This document shows, piece by piece, positions 7,812 to 14,514 of a stretch of DNA of 18,365 nucleotides. The stretch is from the NCBI GenBank assembly GCA_031284185.1, contig JAITAJ010000181.1, positions 1-18,365 on the forward strand, written 5' to 3'. This DNA is from Accumulibacter sp. (lineage in GTDB: Bacteria > Pseudomonadota > Gammaproteobacteria > Burkholderiales > Rhodocyclaceae). How positions within the stretch are numbered: position 1 is the first letter of the stretch; each line of letters opens with the position of its first letter. A program made the position numbers and the translations under genes. The notes under the pieces were generated by a model. The model did not search any database and was not told the origin of the DNA. It worked only from the letters and a program-made list of their open reading frames with translations.

Positions 7812-8405
7812 TCACCAGAGGACGCGGTAGGTGCATGAATCGAACCCGTTCTTCCGGCATTCCTGCGAATCGTCGTGGATGACATACGCTTCGGGTTTGA
7901 ATCGCTGCGTCATGGCGGTGATGATTCCCTTGTCGAACGCGCAAGGATAAGGGTTGTTGCACACGCAGACGATCTCGTTCTCACCCTCCACAGGCTCATA
8001 GCCATAATGACCGATGCCCTCGATCATGGTATTGGTTCGCGTGTCGAACATCGACTTGCCGTTCTTCCGGTGATTGAGATGATAGGCCACGTCGATCGAC
8101 CTGATGCCGTCATGGATGTCCTTCATCCGGGACGGAAACCGCGCGCTGCTCGGGATCGACATGCCGATGTTGAACAGTACCCTGTCGCCTATCTGTCTTG
8201 CGATGTTCTCGAACGCCTCCAGCCATGCCTCCTGTGAATACCAGGCGTCCATGTCGAGAATCAGTTTTTTGTTCACCACGGTTCCGATACCCACCTGGTT
8301 CAGGTATCGCCTCGATATGTTGGTGAAACATCCCAGCCCTTGGACAATCGCCGAGACCGTTGGGGCGTTGACTTCGATGCCCGACTCAAAAGCCTTGAAT
8401 TGCAC
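7812..8405 (-). CDS. 197-aa cysteine-motif protein, possible sensor partner of HK2
   Basis: I do not firmly recognise this protein. It is soluble, with no signal peptide or TM helix. The N-terminal half is mixed helix/strand (AWYSQEAWLEAFENIARQIG). The C-terminal half has YHLNHR, GIGHYGYE, then CVCNNPYPC (Cys147, 149, 155), HDD at 177-179 and CRKNGFDSC (Cys183, 191) near the end. A closing C-x(3)-G-x(3)-C-x-Y/F pattern occurs in V4R and heme-NO-binding-like small-ligand or metal domains, so a metal- or ligand-binding sensor is plausible but unproven. The start is GTG (8403-8405) with GGGAGA about 9 nt upstream; a TGA in frame just upstream rules out an earlier start, and the nearby ATG is out of frame. 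It is the first gene of a likely operon with HK2 and HK1. Confidence 0.75.
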   Translation of the reverse strand: MQFKAFESGIEVNAPTVSAIVQGLGCFTNISRRYLNQVGIGTVVNKKLILDMDAWYSQEAWLEAFENIARQIGDRVLFNIGMSIPSSARFPSRMKDIHDGIRSIDVAYHLNHRKNGKSMFDTRTNTMIEGIGHYGYEPVEGENEIVCVCNNPYPCAFDKGIITAMTQRFKPEAYVIHDDSQECRKNGFDSCTYRVLW

Positions 8406-8591
8406 GATCCATCATCTCCCATATGAATTTATGCGGCGCAAGGCGCCGCTGGATTTCTACTGTTGCCCATTCTGATGTCACGTGAACCGTCACTGATCAA
8501 TCGAACATGAATCAAAGGCTTGGAATTGGGATTCGGAATGTCTGAAAGGAGCGGCCATGAACCCTCGTCGCCTACCGGCGCGAACCCGGCT
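8406..8591 (-). promoter_or_regulatory. Spacer with candidate operator upstream of the 197-aa/HK2/HK1 operon
   Basis: The 186-bp gap between HK3 and the 197-aa gene is the only large break inside the kinase block, so a separate promoter here is likely. The palindrome TCACGTGA lies at 8478-8485. GTCAC is repeated directly at 8477-8481 and 8489-8493, 12 bp apart. No convincing -35/-10 pair is visible. Confidence 0.3.
8433..8449. repeat. Perfect 7-bp hairpin in the HK3/197-aa gene spacer
   Basis: GCGGCGC, loop AAG, GCGCCGC. It lies 28 bases upstream of the GTG start of the 197-aa gene on the minus strand, and downstream of HK3. It could be a weak 3' end for the HK3 transcript or a leader structure for the next operon. 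No T-run is adjacent. Confidence 0.45.
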
Positions 8592-11500
8592 TCAGGTCGG
8601 AGTCAAATCGTCCAGCCTGGCAGCGGCCTTGGCGAATTCCGAGGTCAATGCCAGATCGGAAACTTCCGAAACGATACGCGCGATTCTGGAACTGAGCTGC
8701 ATCGTCGAGAGCGTGGTCAGGATTTCGTCGGACCTTCTCACGTTCTCCGTCAAAAACACCTCCTTCAACTCCGACAGGAGCGGCATGACTTCGTCGTCCG
8801 GCAATTCCCCGGCATTTTCGGCGCCCTCATCCATTCTCTCTCTCGTGGCGAGCGCCGAACCGATGCGTTCGGCGAGGATGGAAAGATTTCCCCGGAAAGC
8901 CTCGATGTGTCCCTGAATGAACGATATATCACTGCAACGGGCGGCCTCCTCCAACCAGGCGGCCTCATCCGAAAGAGCCACGGCTCCGATGTTGGCCGAT
9001 GCGCTCTTGAGCGCGTGAACCTGCGTGGTGAAATTTTTCATGTCCATTTCCGCTTGCGCGGCATTCAGAAATTCCATTCTTGTCTGGACGTCGCGGCAGT
9101 AGAGCGCAAGCACCTTCCTGTAAACCGCCTCCGTTCCTCCGGCGACCGCCACGCCCTTTTTCTCGTCCAGCCCCTCGATTCCGAAGGACGTGACTTCCTG
9201 GGGCACCTCGCGCGCGGCCTCCTTCGCGGAAATCGGACGCTGATATTCCTTCGGGATCCATTTGCGCAGGATGGCATCCAGCTTGGAAGGATCGATCGGC
9301 TTGGAGAGGAAATCATTCATGTCCTTCTGCAGAAACATCTCGCGCATCCCGGCCACCGCGTTCGCCGTGAGCGCAATGATAGGCGTTTCCCGTCTTTTTT
9401 TCATTCCGCGCATGAGGGCCGTCGCCTCCACGCCGTCCATGCCGGGCATCATGTGGTCCATCAGGACCAGGTCGTAATCGTTTTTCCTGAACAGCGAGAC
9501 GGCTTCCTCTCCGCTCTCGCACACATCCACCTTCACCATGTAGGAGGCGAGAAATCCCTTCGCCACGACCAGGTTGAGCGGCACGTCGTCCACCACCAGC
9601 ACCTGCGCGTCCGGGGCCGTGAAACTTGCGAACGGCGCGCAGAGCGGGTCGGTCATGCCGACGACGGTGGGCGCTTCGTAATTCAGCACGCTCGCCAGCG
9701 GCACGGCGTGGGCGGGCAGGATGACGGTCGGAACGTCCTGGTGGGCCGTCTCTTCGAGTTCCGCCAGCAGAATCAGATGGGTTTCCAGATTCCCGCTGTT
9801 TACGATGCTCCGCGCCCGCTCGACGGTTTGGGGCGATACGAACGCGAACGTGAATTTCCCGCTTTCCAGTTGCGCGAAAAAGTCCTCCTCGCTCGACGCC
9901 ATGACCGCGCCGACGCCGAGGTCGTCCAGCGTCAGGCGAATCGAATTGGCGTAGAGCGAGCGCGCCTCGTGGAACAGAACGCTCTTTTCTTTCGCGTCCC
10001 GAACGATGGCCAGGGGGGCGACGTCGTCCACTTGCTGCGGAATGGCCACCGTAAACACCGAACCCTCGTCGTACACGCTCGACACCGTTATGTCCCCGCC
10101 CATGGCCTGGCAGAGCCGCCGGGCGATCGCCAGCCCCAGACCGGTGCCCTCCACGCCCCGGTTGTGGACGATGTCGAGCCGGACGAAGTCTCCGAACAGA
10201 TGCTCGATGTCTTCCGGCTTTATCCCGATCCCGCTGTCCGAAATCTTGAACTTCAACAGGATGGAAGCGCCGCTCCGCTTGTCCGGGGCGAACCCGGCCA
10301 TTTCGGGACGCACCTTGGGCGTCGAGTTCACCCACTCGCCCGTGACGGTGAACATGACGAATCCCTCGAAAGTGTACTTCGCGGCGTTCGCCAGCACGTT
10401 CAGCAACACCTGCCTGACCCGCGTCACGTCGCCGACCAGCCAGCCCGGTATGGTGGACTCGACGTTGACGACGAACAGGATCGGTTTTTCGGCGAGGCGC
10501 ACCCGCGTGATGGTGATGACGTCGTTCAGAAGGGACGCCAGCATGTAGCGGGAAGGCTTTATCTCCGTGTGCCCGGACGCGATTCTGGAGAAGTCCAGAA
10601 TGTCGTTGATGATCGAAAGCAGGTTCTGCCCCGCCTGCTGGATACTGATGAAATATTCCGCGGCCAGTTGGAGGCTGTCCGTCCGCAGGCCGAGCCGGCT
10701 GAGGCCGATGACCGCATTCATGGGCGTGCGTATCTCGTGGCTCATGCGGGTGAGGAAGAGCGTCTTGCTGCGGTTTTCCTCGTCGGAACTCATGTGGGCC
10801 GCCGAGAGATGCAGCAGGAAAAAATTGAGGATGGACATGAAGACGAAGCCGAGCGCGGAGAGGACGCCCGCCATGTAATAGATGTTCCTGTAATAGCTGT
10901 TGTACGGCGTGATCACGCCGATGTACCAGCCGGAGGACATCTCCTTGAAAGAGGCGATCGCCTTGCTTCCGTCGACGTCCGTTATCTGCATCGTGGTTAT
11001 TTCACGGTGCTTCATGAGCGCGTCGTGCAGCTTGCGGTAACCCTCGCCGATATCCCACAGCGGGTGGCCCACGATTTCGCTCCTCGGGTGCCCCACCACG
11101 ATCATGTTCCTGTCCAGGATGACGCCGTATCTGCCGTCCGGCGAGTCGGAATACTGGATGTGGTTTTCCAGCCACGACAGATCCATGTCGATGGTCAACA
11201 TGCCGTAGTTTTCCCCTCCTTTTCCGTACAGGTTGCGGACGGCGGATATGATGACCTCGCCGGTCCGGGCATCCAGGTAGGGATCGGTGAAGACCGTGGT
11301 CTCGCCGGGGTTCTTCATGCCGGCGTCGAACCAGGGCCTTTCGTGAAACTTGAAGTCGGGACCGGGGCTGAACGGCAGGCCGTCGAGAAATTCGCCGCGT
11401 ATGTAACCGTAAATTCCATAGATGCCCGCATTCCAGGAGTTGTTTTTCTCCATCCATCGGGTCGTGTTGGTGAGGTACTCCAGGAGCGTCTGCTTCGACG

Positions 11501-11765
11501 CGCCATTGTCCAGCATTTCCTGAACGATGCCCGCCGCGTTGGTGATCGTCACGTCCGCCCCGTAGAACCCCGTCTTGACGTTCGCCTCCGCCGCCCGTAT
11601 GGCCTCGTCCATATCGATGAGGAGCCGTTGCTGGATGATCGAGCTGATCGAGAAGTAACTGACGAGCACCATCAGAAAGAAGGACACGAAGACCAGCAAC
11701 ATCTGCGGGATGTTCGCCTTGATGACCTGCTGCCAGTTTATTGGCATGGAATGTTCCGTATTCAT
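8592..11765 (-). CDS. Membrane hybrid histidine kinase with periplasmic dCache sensor (HK3)
   Basis: 1057 aa. A TM helix at 20-44 and another at 296-320 enclose a periplasmic region of about 250 residues. That region has double-Cache features: FHERPWFDAGMK, TDPYLDARTGEVIIS, then LTIDMDLSWL and the VILDRNMIVVGHP segment. Such domains usually bind amino acids or other small molecules. The kinase part has His343 (SHEIRTPMN), Asn460, DSGIGI 510-515 and GTGLGL 540-545. A pseudo-receiver (about 590-705) has FAFVSPQ instead of a phospho-Asp. The canonical receiver has Asp726/727, Asp770, Thr800 and Lys822. The HPt has His917, and a C-terminal module spans about 993-1055. ATG 11765 lies 6 nt after the stop of the 69-aa ORF; a second Met (11747) is an alternative start with GGAA upstream. 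Confidence 0.9.
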   Translation of the reverse strand: MNTEHSMPINWQQVIKANIPQMLLVFVSFFLMVLVSYFSISSIIQQRLLIDMDEAIRAAEANVKTGFYGADVTITNAAGIVQEMLDNGASKQTLLEYLTNTTRWMEKNNSWNAGIYGIYGYIRGEFLDGLPFSPGPDFKFHERPWFDAGMKNPGETTVFTDPYLDARTGEVIISAVRNLYGKGGENYGMLTIDMDLSWLENHIQYSDSPDGRYGVILDRNMIVVGHPRSEIVGHPLWDIGEGYRKLHDALMKHREITTMQITDVDGSKAIASFKEMSSGWYIGVITPYNSYYRNIYYMAGVLSALGFVFMSILNFFLLHLSAAHMSSDEENRSKTLFLTRMSHEIRTPMNAVIGLSRLGLRTDSLQLAAEYFISIQQAGQNLLSIINDILDFSRIASGHTEIKPSRYMLASLLNDVITITRVRLAEKPILFVVNVESTIPGWLVGDVTRVRQVLLNVLANAAKYTFEGFVMFTVTGEWVNSTPKVRPEMAGFAPDKRSGASILLKFKISDSGIGIKPEDIEHLFGDFVRLDIVHNRGVEGTGLGLAIARRLCQAMGGDITVSSVYDEGSVFTVAIPQQVDDVAPLAIVRDAKEKSVLFHEARSLYANSIRLTLDDLGVGAVMASSEEDFFAQLESGKFTFAFVSPQTVERARSIVNSGNLETHLILLAELEETAHQDVPTVILPAHAVPLASVLNYEAPTVVGMTDPLCAPFASFTAPDAQVLVVDDVPLNLVVAKGFLASYMVKVDVCESGEEAVSLFRKNDYDLVLMDHMMPGMDGVEATALMRGMKKRRETPIIALTANAVAGMREMFLQKDMNDFLSKPIDPSKLDAILRKWIPKEYQRPISAKEAAREVPQEVTSFGIEGLDEKKGVAVAGGTEAVYRKVLALYCRDVQTRMEFLNAAQAEMDMKNFTTQVHALKSASANIGAVALSDEAAWLEEAARCSDISFIQGHIEAFRGNLSILAERIGSALATRERMDEGAENAGELPDDEVMPLLSELKEVFLTENVRRSDEILTTLSTMQLSSRIARIVSEVSDLALTSEFAKAAARLDDLTPT

Positions 11766-11771
11766 GCCGGC

Positions 11772-11981
11772 CTATTGGATTTGGATTTCAAGCGCGTCAC
11801 GATCGTACCGGTTCATGTCGCCCGGCACGTCCACCATCCTGGAACGGTTCCATCCCCTCGTGCCGATGATCCGCCCGTCGTTCGCCTCCGGCGCGTTCCC
11901 GAAAAAAGGGATGAGCGCGCCCATGATCCGGGAGATTTTCCCGATTCTCAGCCTTTCCCTCTTGGCCTCGGTGATCTTCAT
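11772..11981 (-). CDS. Small 69-aa protein of unknown function between HD-GYP and HK3 genes
   Basis: I do not recognise this protein. It starts MKITEAKRERLRIGKISR, is basic at the N-terminus, and contains GALIPFFGNAPEANDG and a C-terminal half rich in Asp, Asn and Arg. There is no TM helix or signal peptide. Support for coding: about four-fifths of codons end in G or C, as in the neighbouring genes; GGAAG lies 9 nt before the ATG; and it fills the gap between the HD-GYP stop and the HK3 start, with only 6 nt to HK3. The frame can be extended to an ATG at 12014, but those extra codons have poor GC3. It could be a real small signalling accessory or a remnant of a larger gene. Confidence 0.5.
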   Translation of the reverse strand: MKITEAKRERLRIGKISRIMGALIPFFGNAPEANDGRIIGTRGWNRSRMVDVPGDMNRYDRDALEIQIQ

Positions 11982-12017
11982 GAGAACAGTCTTCCGATTT
12001 CTGCAAAAAAACATCCG

Positions 12018-13160
12018 TCATTCCCGGTTGGTCGCGGGGAACTGGTCGGCCACCTGCTTGAACACGTCCACCAGGACGGGGTCGAAGTGCGTTCCCTTTC
12101 CATCGAGGATGATGCGGACCGCCTCCTCGTGGGGATACGGCTTCTTGTAGGGCCGTTCGGACACGAGCGCGTCATACACGTCGACGATGGCCATGAGGCG
12201 GCCGGGCAGGGGAATGTCCTCCCCGGCGGTGCCGTTGGGATAGCCGGTGCCATCCCATTTCTCATGGTGAGTCCCGGCGAAAATCTTCGCGTACTTCAGA
12301 AAATCGCTGTCCGACGTTCCGCTTGCGATCCGCTCGATGATCTGGACGCCCAGCACCGCGTGTTTTTTCATTTCCTCGAATTCTTCCGGCGTGAGACGCG
12401 CCGTCTTGTTCAGGATGCTGTCCGAGATGGCGATCTTGCCCACGTCGTGAAGCTGGCACGACTCGAGCAAGAGGCCGATGTCGAACTCATGCATCTGATC
12501 CTTGTAGATATCCAGAGTATCCATTCCCTCTATCAGCACCTTCAAGGTGCGCTGAGTGCGCGCGATGTGCCCGCCGGTCGTATTGTCCCGGCTTTCCACG
12601 AGATCCGCCACGGTCTTGAGAATGGCGCTTTGCAGTTCGAGAACCCTGCCGGTCTTCTCATCGACCATCTTCTGCAGGTTTTCATTGAAGTATTCGAGCT
12701 CGGTTCTCTGCGCTTCGAGCGTTTTTTTCTGATCTCCGAGCAAACGTTTCTGCATCTCGACCGTGATGTGCAGATCCACCCGCTTGCGCAGAAGCTGCGG
12801 CATGAAGGGCTTCGATATGTAGTCGATGGCCCCGAGGGAAAGCCCTTCGAGTTCGTCCTCGGGGGAACTCATCCCGGTCAGGAATATCACGGGGATGTCG
12901 CTCGTGTCCGGGTTGTCCTTCAGAATCCTTATCGCCTCGTGCCCGTCCATCTCCGGCATGTCGATGTCGAGCAGGATGAGCTCCGGCTTGTTGCGCTCCA
13001 GCAGATTGAACATCTTCACCGCCGACGGAACGGTGAACACGTCGTAAAATTCAGAGAGGGCGTTCTTGGCGACTTTCAGATTGACGACATTGTCGTCCAC
13101 GATCATTACCGTCGAATATTTCTTGTCCGCGTCGTCCGCCTTTTCCATTTCACTCGACAT
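12018..13160 (-). CDS. Response regulator with HD-GYP domain, probable c-di-GMP phosphodiesterase
   Basis: 380 aa from ATG 13160. The receiver (about 15-135) has VDD, phospho-Asp65 in LLDIDMPEMDG, Thr95 and Lys117 in ISKPF. A coiled-coil linker (about 136-180) leads to the HD-GYP domain (about 180-375). That domain has the HD pair His238-Asp239 in QLHDVGKIAI, HHEKWDGTGYPNG (His298/299) and the later Asp328 in VDVYDAL. All metal-ligand motifs look intact, so hydrolysis of c-di-GMP is the family-based expectation. The layout is RpfG-like. The frame extends upstream to 13238, but that ATG lies upstream of a plausible extended -10 at 13229-13237; 13148 is another candidate start. It is the likely output for the HPt domains of the nearby kinases. 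Confidence 0.88.
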   Translation of the reverse strand: MSSEMEKADDADKKYSTVMIVDDNVVNLKVAKNALSEFYDVFTVPSAVKMFNLLERNKPELILLDIDMPEMDGHEAIRILKDNPDTSDIPVIFLTGMSSPEDELEGLSLGAIDYISKPFMPQLLRKRVDLHITVEMQKRLLGDQKKTLEAQRTELEYFNENLQKMVDEKTGRVLELQSAILKTVADLVESRDNTTGGHIARTQRTLKVLIEGMDTLDIYKDQMHEFDIGLLLESCQLHDVGKIAISDSILNKTARLTPEEFEEMKKHAVLGVQIIERIASGTSDSDFLKYAKIFAGTHHEKWDGTGYPNGTAGEDIPLPGRLMAIVDVYDALVSERPYKKPYPHEEAVRIILDGKGTHFDPVLVDVFKQVADQFPATNRE

Positions 13161-13228
13161 CCCCTCCCATCCCCCCTTCTGATGGCTGAAAGACGCTCTT
13201 CCATGAAGCGCTTTATCAGCAGGCTCCC

Positions 13229-13237
13229 TATATATCA
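13229..13237 (-). promoter_or_regulatory. Candidate extended -10 for the HD-GYP gene
   Basis: On the minus strand the sequence reads TGATATATA, an extended -10 form (TG-N-TATATA). It lies about 70 bp upstream of the start at 13160 and overlaps a CACGTG hexamer (13236-13241). No good -35 is visible. Confidence 0.3.
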
Positions 13238-13418
13238 CGTGGGAAGGGGCTTGGGGGGGAAGGTTACGAAATCTTCACCTTCGCGCATCGGAGGGAGGAT
13301 ATCTCATGGGTCGATGCGCGTATCGTTGCCCCCCTTCCCACTCGGGCAAACCGCCGAACGCCTTCGCAGGATGGCGAAGCGCCATCAGCGGTTCGTCCGG
13401 GTCGCGCGGGGCTGGCAA

Positions 13419-13500
13419 GGCCGCGCAAGCTCTCGCGGACTGCGTGACTCGTCATGGCGGATGGGCAACCGCGAGCTCGTTGGCGAGGGCTTCCGCGGCC
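13419..13500. repeat. Long imperfect inverted repeat after the OmpR-type regulator gene
   Basis: The left arm 13419-13436 pairs with the right arm 13483-13500: seven outer pairs, one C:C mismatch, then ten positions with one G:T. It begins 4 bases downstream of the regulator's TGA on the minus strand. No T-run follows, so it fits a 3'-protecting structure or repeat element better than an intrinsic terminator. Confidence 0.55.
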
Positions 13501-13504
13501 CGGA

Positions 13505-14176
13505 TCAAATTTTTTCAAAGCAATAGCCTTCCCCGCGCGCAGCGGTAATCTTATAGCCGCTGTTTCCTTCTTCCAGTTTTCTTCTCAGGTTGGACATGTG
13601 CTTTTTCAGCGTCCTGTGGTCGTCGCCGATCGGCTGGCCCCACGATTTTTTATACAGATACTCCGCGCTCATGACGTGGCCCTCGTCCTGCACGAAGAGC
13701 AAGAGCAGGGAAAATTCCTTCTGGGTCAGCAGCATGTCCACGCCGTTCAGGAAGGCCCGGCCCGCCGCGATGTCCAGTTTCAGCGGCCCCCTTTCCAGCG
13801 CTTCGGGAACCTGTTCCACGTTGCGGAAAAGAGCCTCCACCCGCGCAAGCAGCACCTCGTAGTCGAAGGGCTTGCCGAGATAATCGTTTGCCCCGGCCCG
13901 AAGCCCCTTGGCGACGCTGGCGCTTTCGCCCCGCGCGGTCAGCATCAGCACGGGAATCCTGTTGCCCGCCGCGCGCAGCTCTCTCAGAAAGTCCAGTCCG
14001 TTGCCGTCCGGCAGCATGATGTCCAGCACAATCGCGTCGGGGGACCGATGCAAGAGCTGTTTCCGCGCCTGCGCAAGATTTTCGGCGGCAAGCACGGCAT
14101 ATCCGGCCCACATCAGGGCGGCACGGTTGTTGTCGAGGACTTCCCGTTCGTCCTCGATGCAAAGAATGGTTTTCAT
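13505..14176 (-). CDS. OmpR/PhoB-family response regulator
   Basis: This 223-aa regulator is probably a DNA-binding transcription factor. The receiver (1-115) has Glu8-Asp9, phospho-Asp52 in IVLDIMLPDGNG, Thr80 in LTARG and Lys102 in LGKPF. The winged-helix domain (about 128-223) has the TQKEFSLLLLF helix, the HMSNLRRKLE recognition-helix region and a GEGYCF wing at the end. ATG 14174-14176 begins MKTILCIEDE, where the receiver fold begins; the open frame continues to 14272, but the extra 32 residues have no domain. GGAAGG lies about 13 nt upstream. No cognate classical kinase is adjacent; the hybrid kinases downstream, with their HPt domains, are the likely phosphodonors. It is divergent from the ABC operon, which it might regulate (inference). 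Confidence 0.9.
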   Translation of the reverse strand: MKTILCIEDEREVLDNNRAALMWAGYAVLAAENLAQARKQLLHRSPDAIVLDIMLPDGNGLDFLRELRAAGNRIPVLMLTARGESASVAKGLRAGANDYLGKPFDYEVLLARVEALFRNVEQVPEALERGPLKLDIAAGRAFLNGVDMLLTQKEFSLLLLFVQDEGHVMSAEYLYKKSWGQPIGDDHRTLKKHMSNLRRKLEEGNSGYKITAARGEGYCFEKI

Positions 14177-14441
14177 TCGTTTTTTTCGACCTTCCCGGGC
14201 GGGGAGTTTATCACTCGCGCCACATCCATTGATATGTCTACCTGATGAGTTTCCTTTCACTTCCAGAAGCACGCGGGCCTTCCGGGCATCGCATCCGCGG
14301 CCCTGGCGCCGGCGGAACCGGCGGGCGCGGACCGCGCGGCGGCAAGCGCCGGCTTCATCCGGCGGAACCCGGATCGCCCGGCGCCGCTCCGGGCCGGAAC
14401 CGCCTCATTTTTTCCCCATAGTTTTTTTCCATATAACAAAA

Positions 14442-14484
14442 TAATATTTTCTTCGTTCGTTTTCACGAACGGCGTTCCTAGAAT
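14442..14484 (+). promoter_or_regulatory. Candidate promoter and palindromic operator of the ABC importer operon
   Basis: Two possible -10 boxes are TAATAT (14442-14447) and TAGAAT (14479-14484); neither has a good -35. Between them CGTTCGT-TTTC-ACGAACG (14454-14471) forms a perfect 7-bp palindrome. It would lie in the early transcript if the first -10 is used, or between -35 and -10 if the second is used, where a bound repressor would block transcription. Confidence 0.35.
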
Positions 14485-14486
14485 TC

Positions 14487-14510
14487 TTCCTCCAATCGGT
14501 GAAGGAGGAA
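14487..14510 (+). promoter_or_regulatory. Hairpin that can sequester the Shine-Dalgarno of the binding-protein gene
   Basis: TTCCTCC (14487-14493) is exactly complementary to GGAGGAA (14504-14510), the strong RBS just before ATG 14515, with a 10-nt loop. GAA at 14481-14483 and TTC at 14512-14514 could extend the stem across an internal loop. This would hide the RBS and may limit translation conditionally. Confidence 0.4.
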
Positions 14511-14514
14511 TTTC

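Larger units (their letters stand above)
13161..13504. other. Structured 344-bp spacer between the response regulator genes
   Basis: No convincing gene. Inverted repeats: 13282-13290 with 13312-13320 (9 bp, perfect); hairpin 13370-13386 (GATGGCG-AAG-CGCCATC, perfect); and a long arm pair 13419-13436 with 13483-13500 (16 of 18 complementary, 46-nt spacer), which starts 4 bases after the stop of the OmpR-type gene. Short open frames on both strands cross it; the plus-strand one from 13306 has a good RBS-like GGAGG, but its composition is not protein-like. It may be a dispersed repeat or a structured untranslated region. Confidence 0.5.
14177..14514. other. Divergent regulatory region between the regulator and ABC importer
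   Basis: No gene is supported. Bases 14262-14400 are very GC rich with repeated CCGGCGGAACC-like units (about 14307 and 14360) and a CCCGGA/TCCGGG pair (14368-14373 and 14388-14393). The composition then switches to AT rich at 14405-14455 (ATAACAAAATAATATTTTC), where promoters are likely. Then come a palindrome (14454-14471) and the structured Shine-Dalgarno region (14487-14510). The GC-rich patch may be a remnant or repeat. Confidence 0.5.

Noticed and set aside
6102..7838. Plus-strand open frame (578 codons) antisense to HK2
   Set aside because: No motif is visible. It overlaps an intact kinase with canonical catalytic residues.
8557..8916. Plus-strand ORF with AGGAG just upstream of its ATG
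   Set aside because: Almost all of it lies antisense to the HK3 C-terminus, and the protein resembles no family. The RBS match is likely chance.
13161..13238. N-terminal extension of the HD-GYP protein to ATG 13238
   Set aside because: The extra residues precede the receiver fold without any domain, and the ATG lies upstream of the best -10 candidate.
8520..13526. Very long plus-strand open frame (1668 codons) covering HK3, the 69-aa ORF and HD-GYP in antisense
   Set aside because: The translation is rich in His, Arg, Asp and Gly with no domain, and it spans several well-supported minus-strand genes and their spacers. GC-rich genes that avoid TTA, CTA and TCA codons produce such stop-free antisense frames.
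13306..13548. 80-codon plus-strand ORF with GGAGG upstream in the structured spacer
   Set aside because: Its composition (Ala, Gly, Ser, Arg, Cys) is that of a GC-rich repeat. It overlaps the end of the OmpR-type gene and the large inverted repeat.
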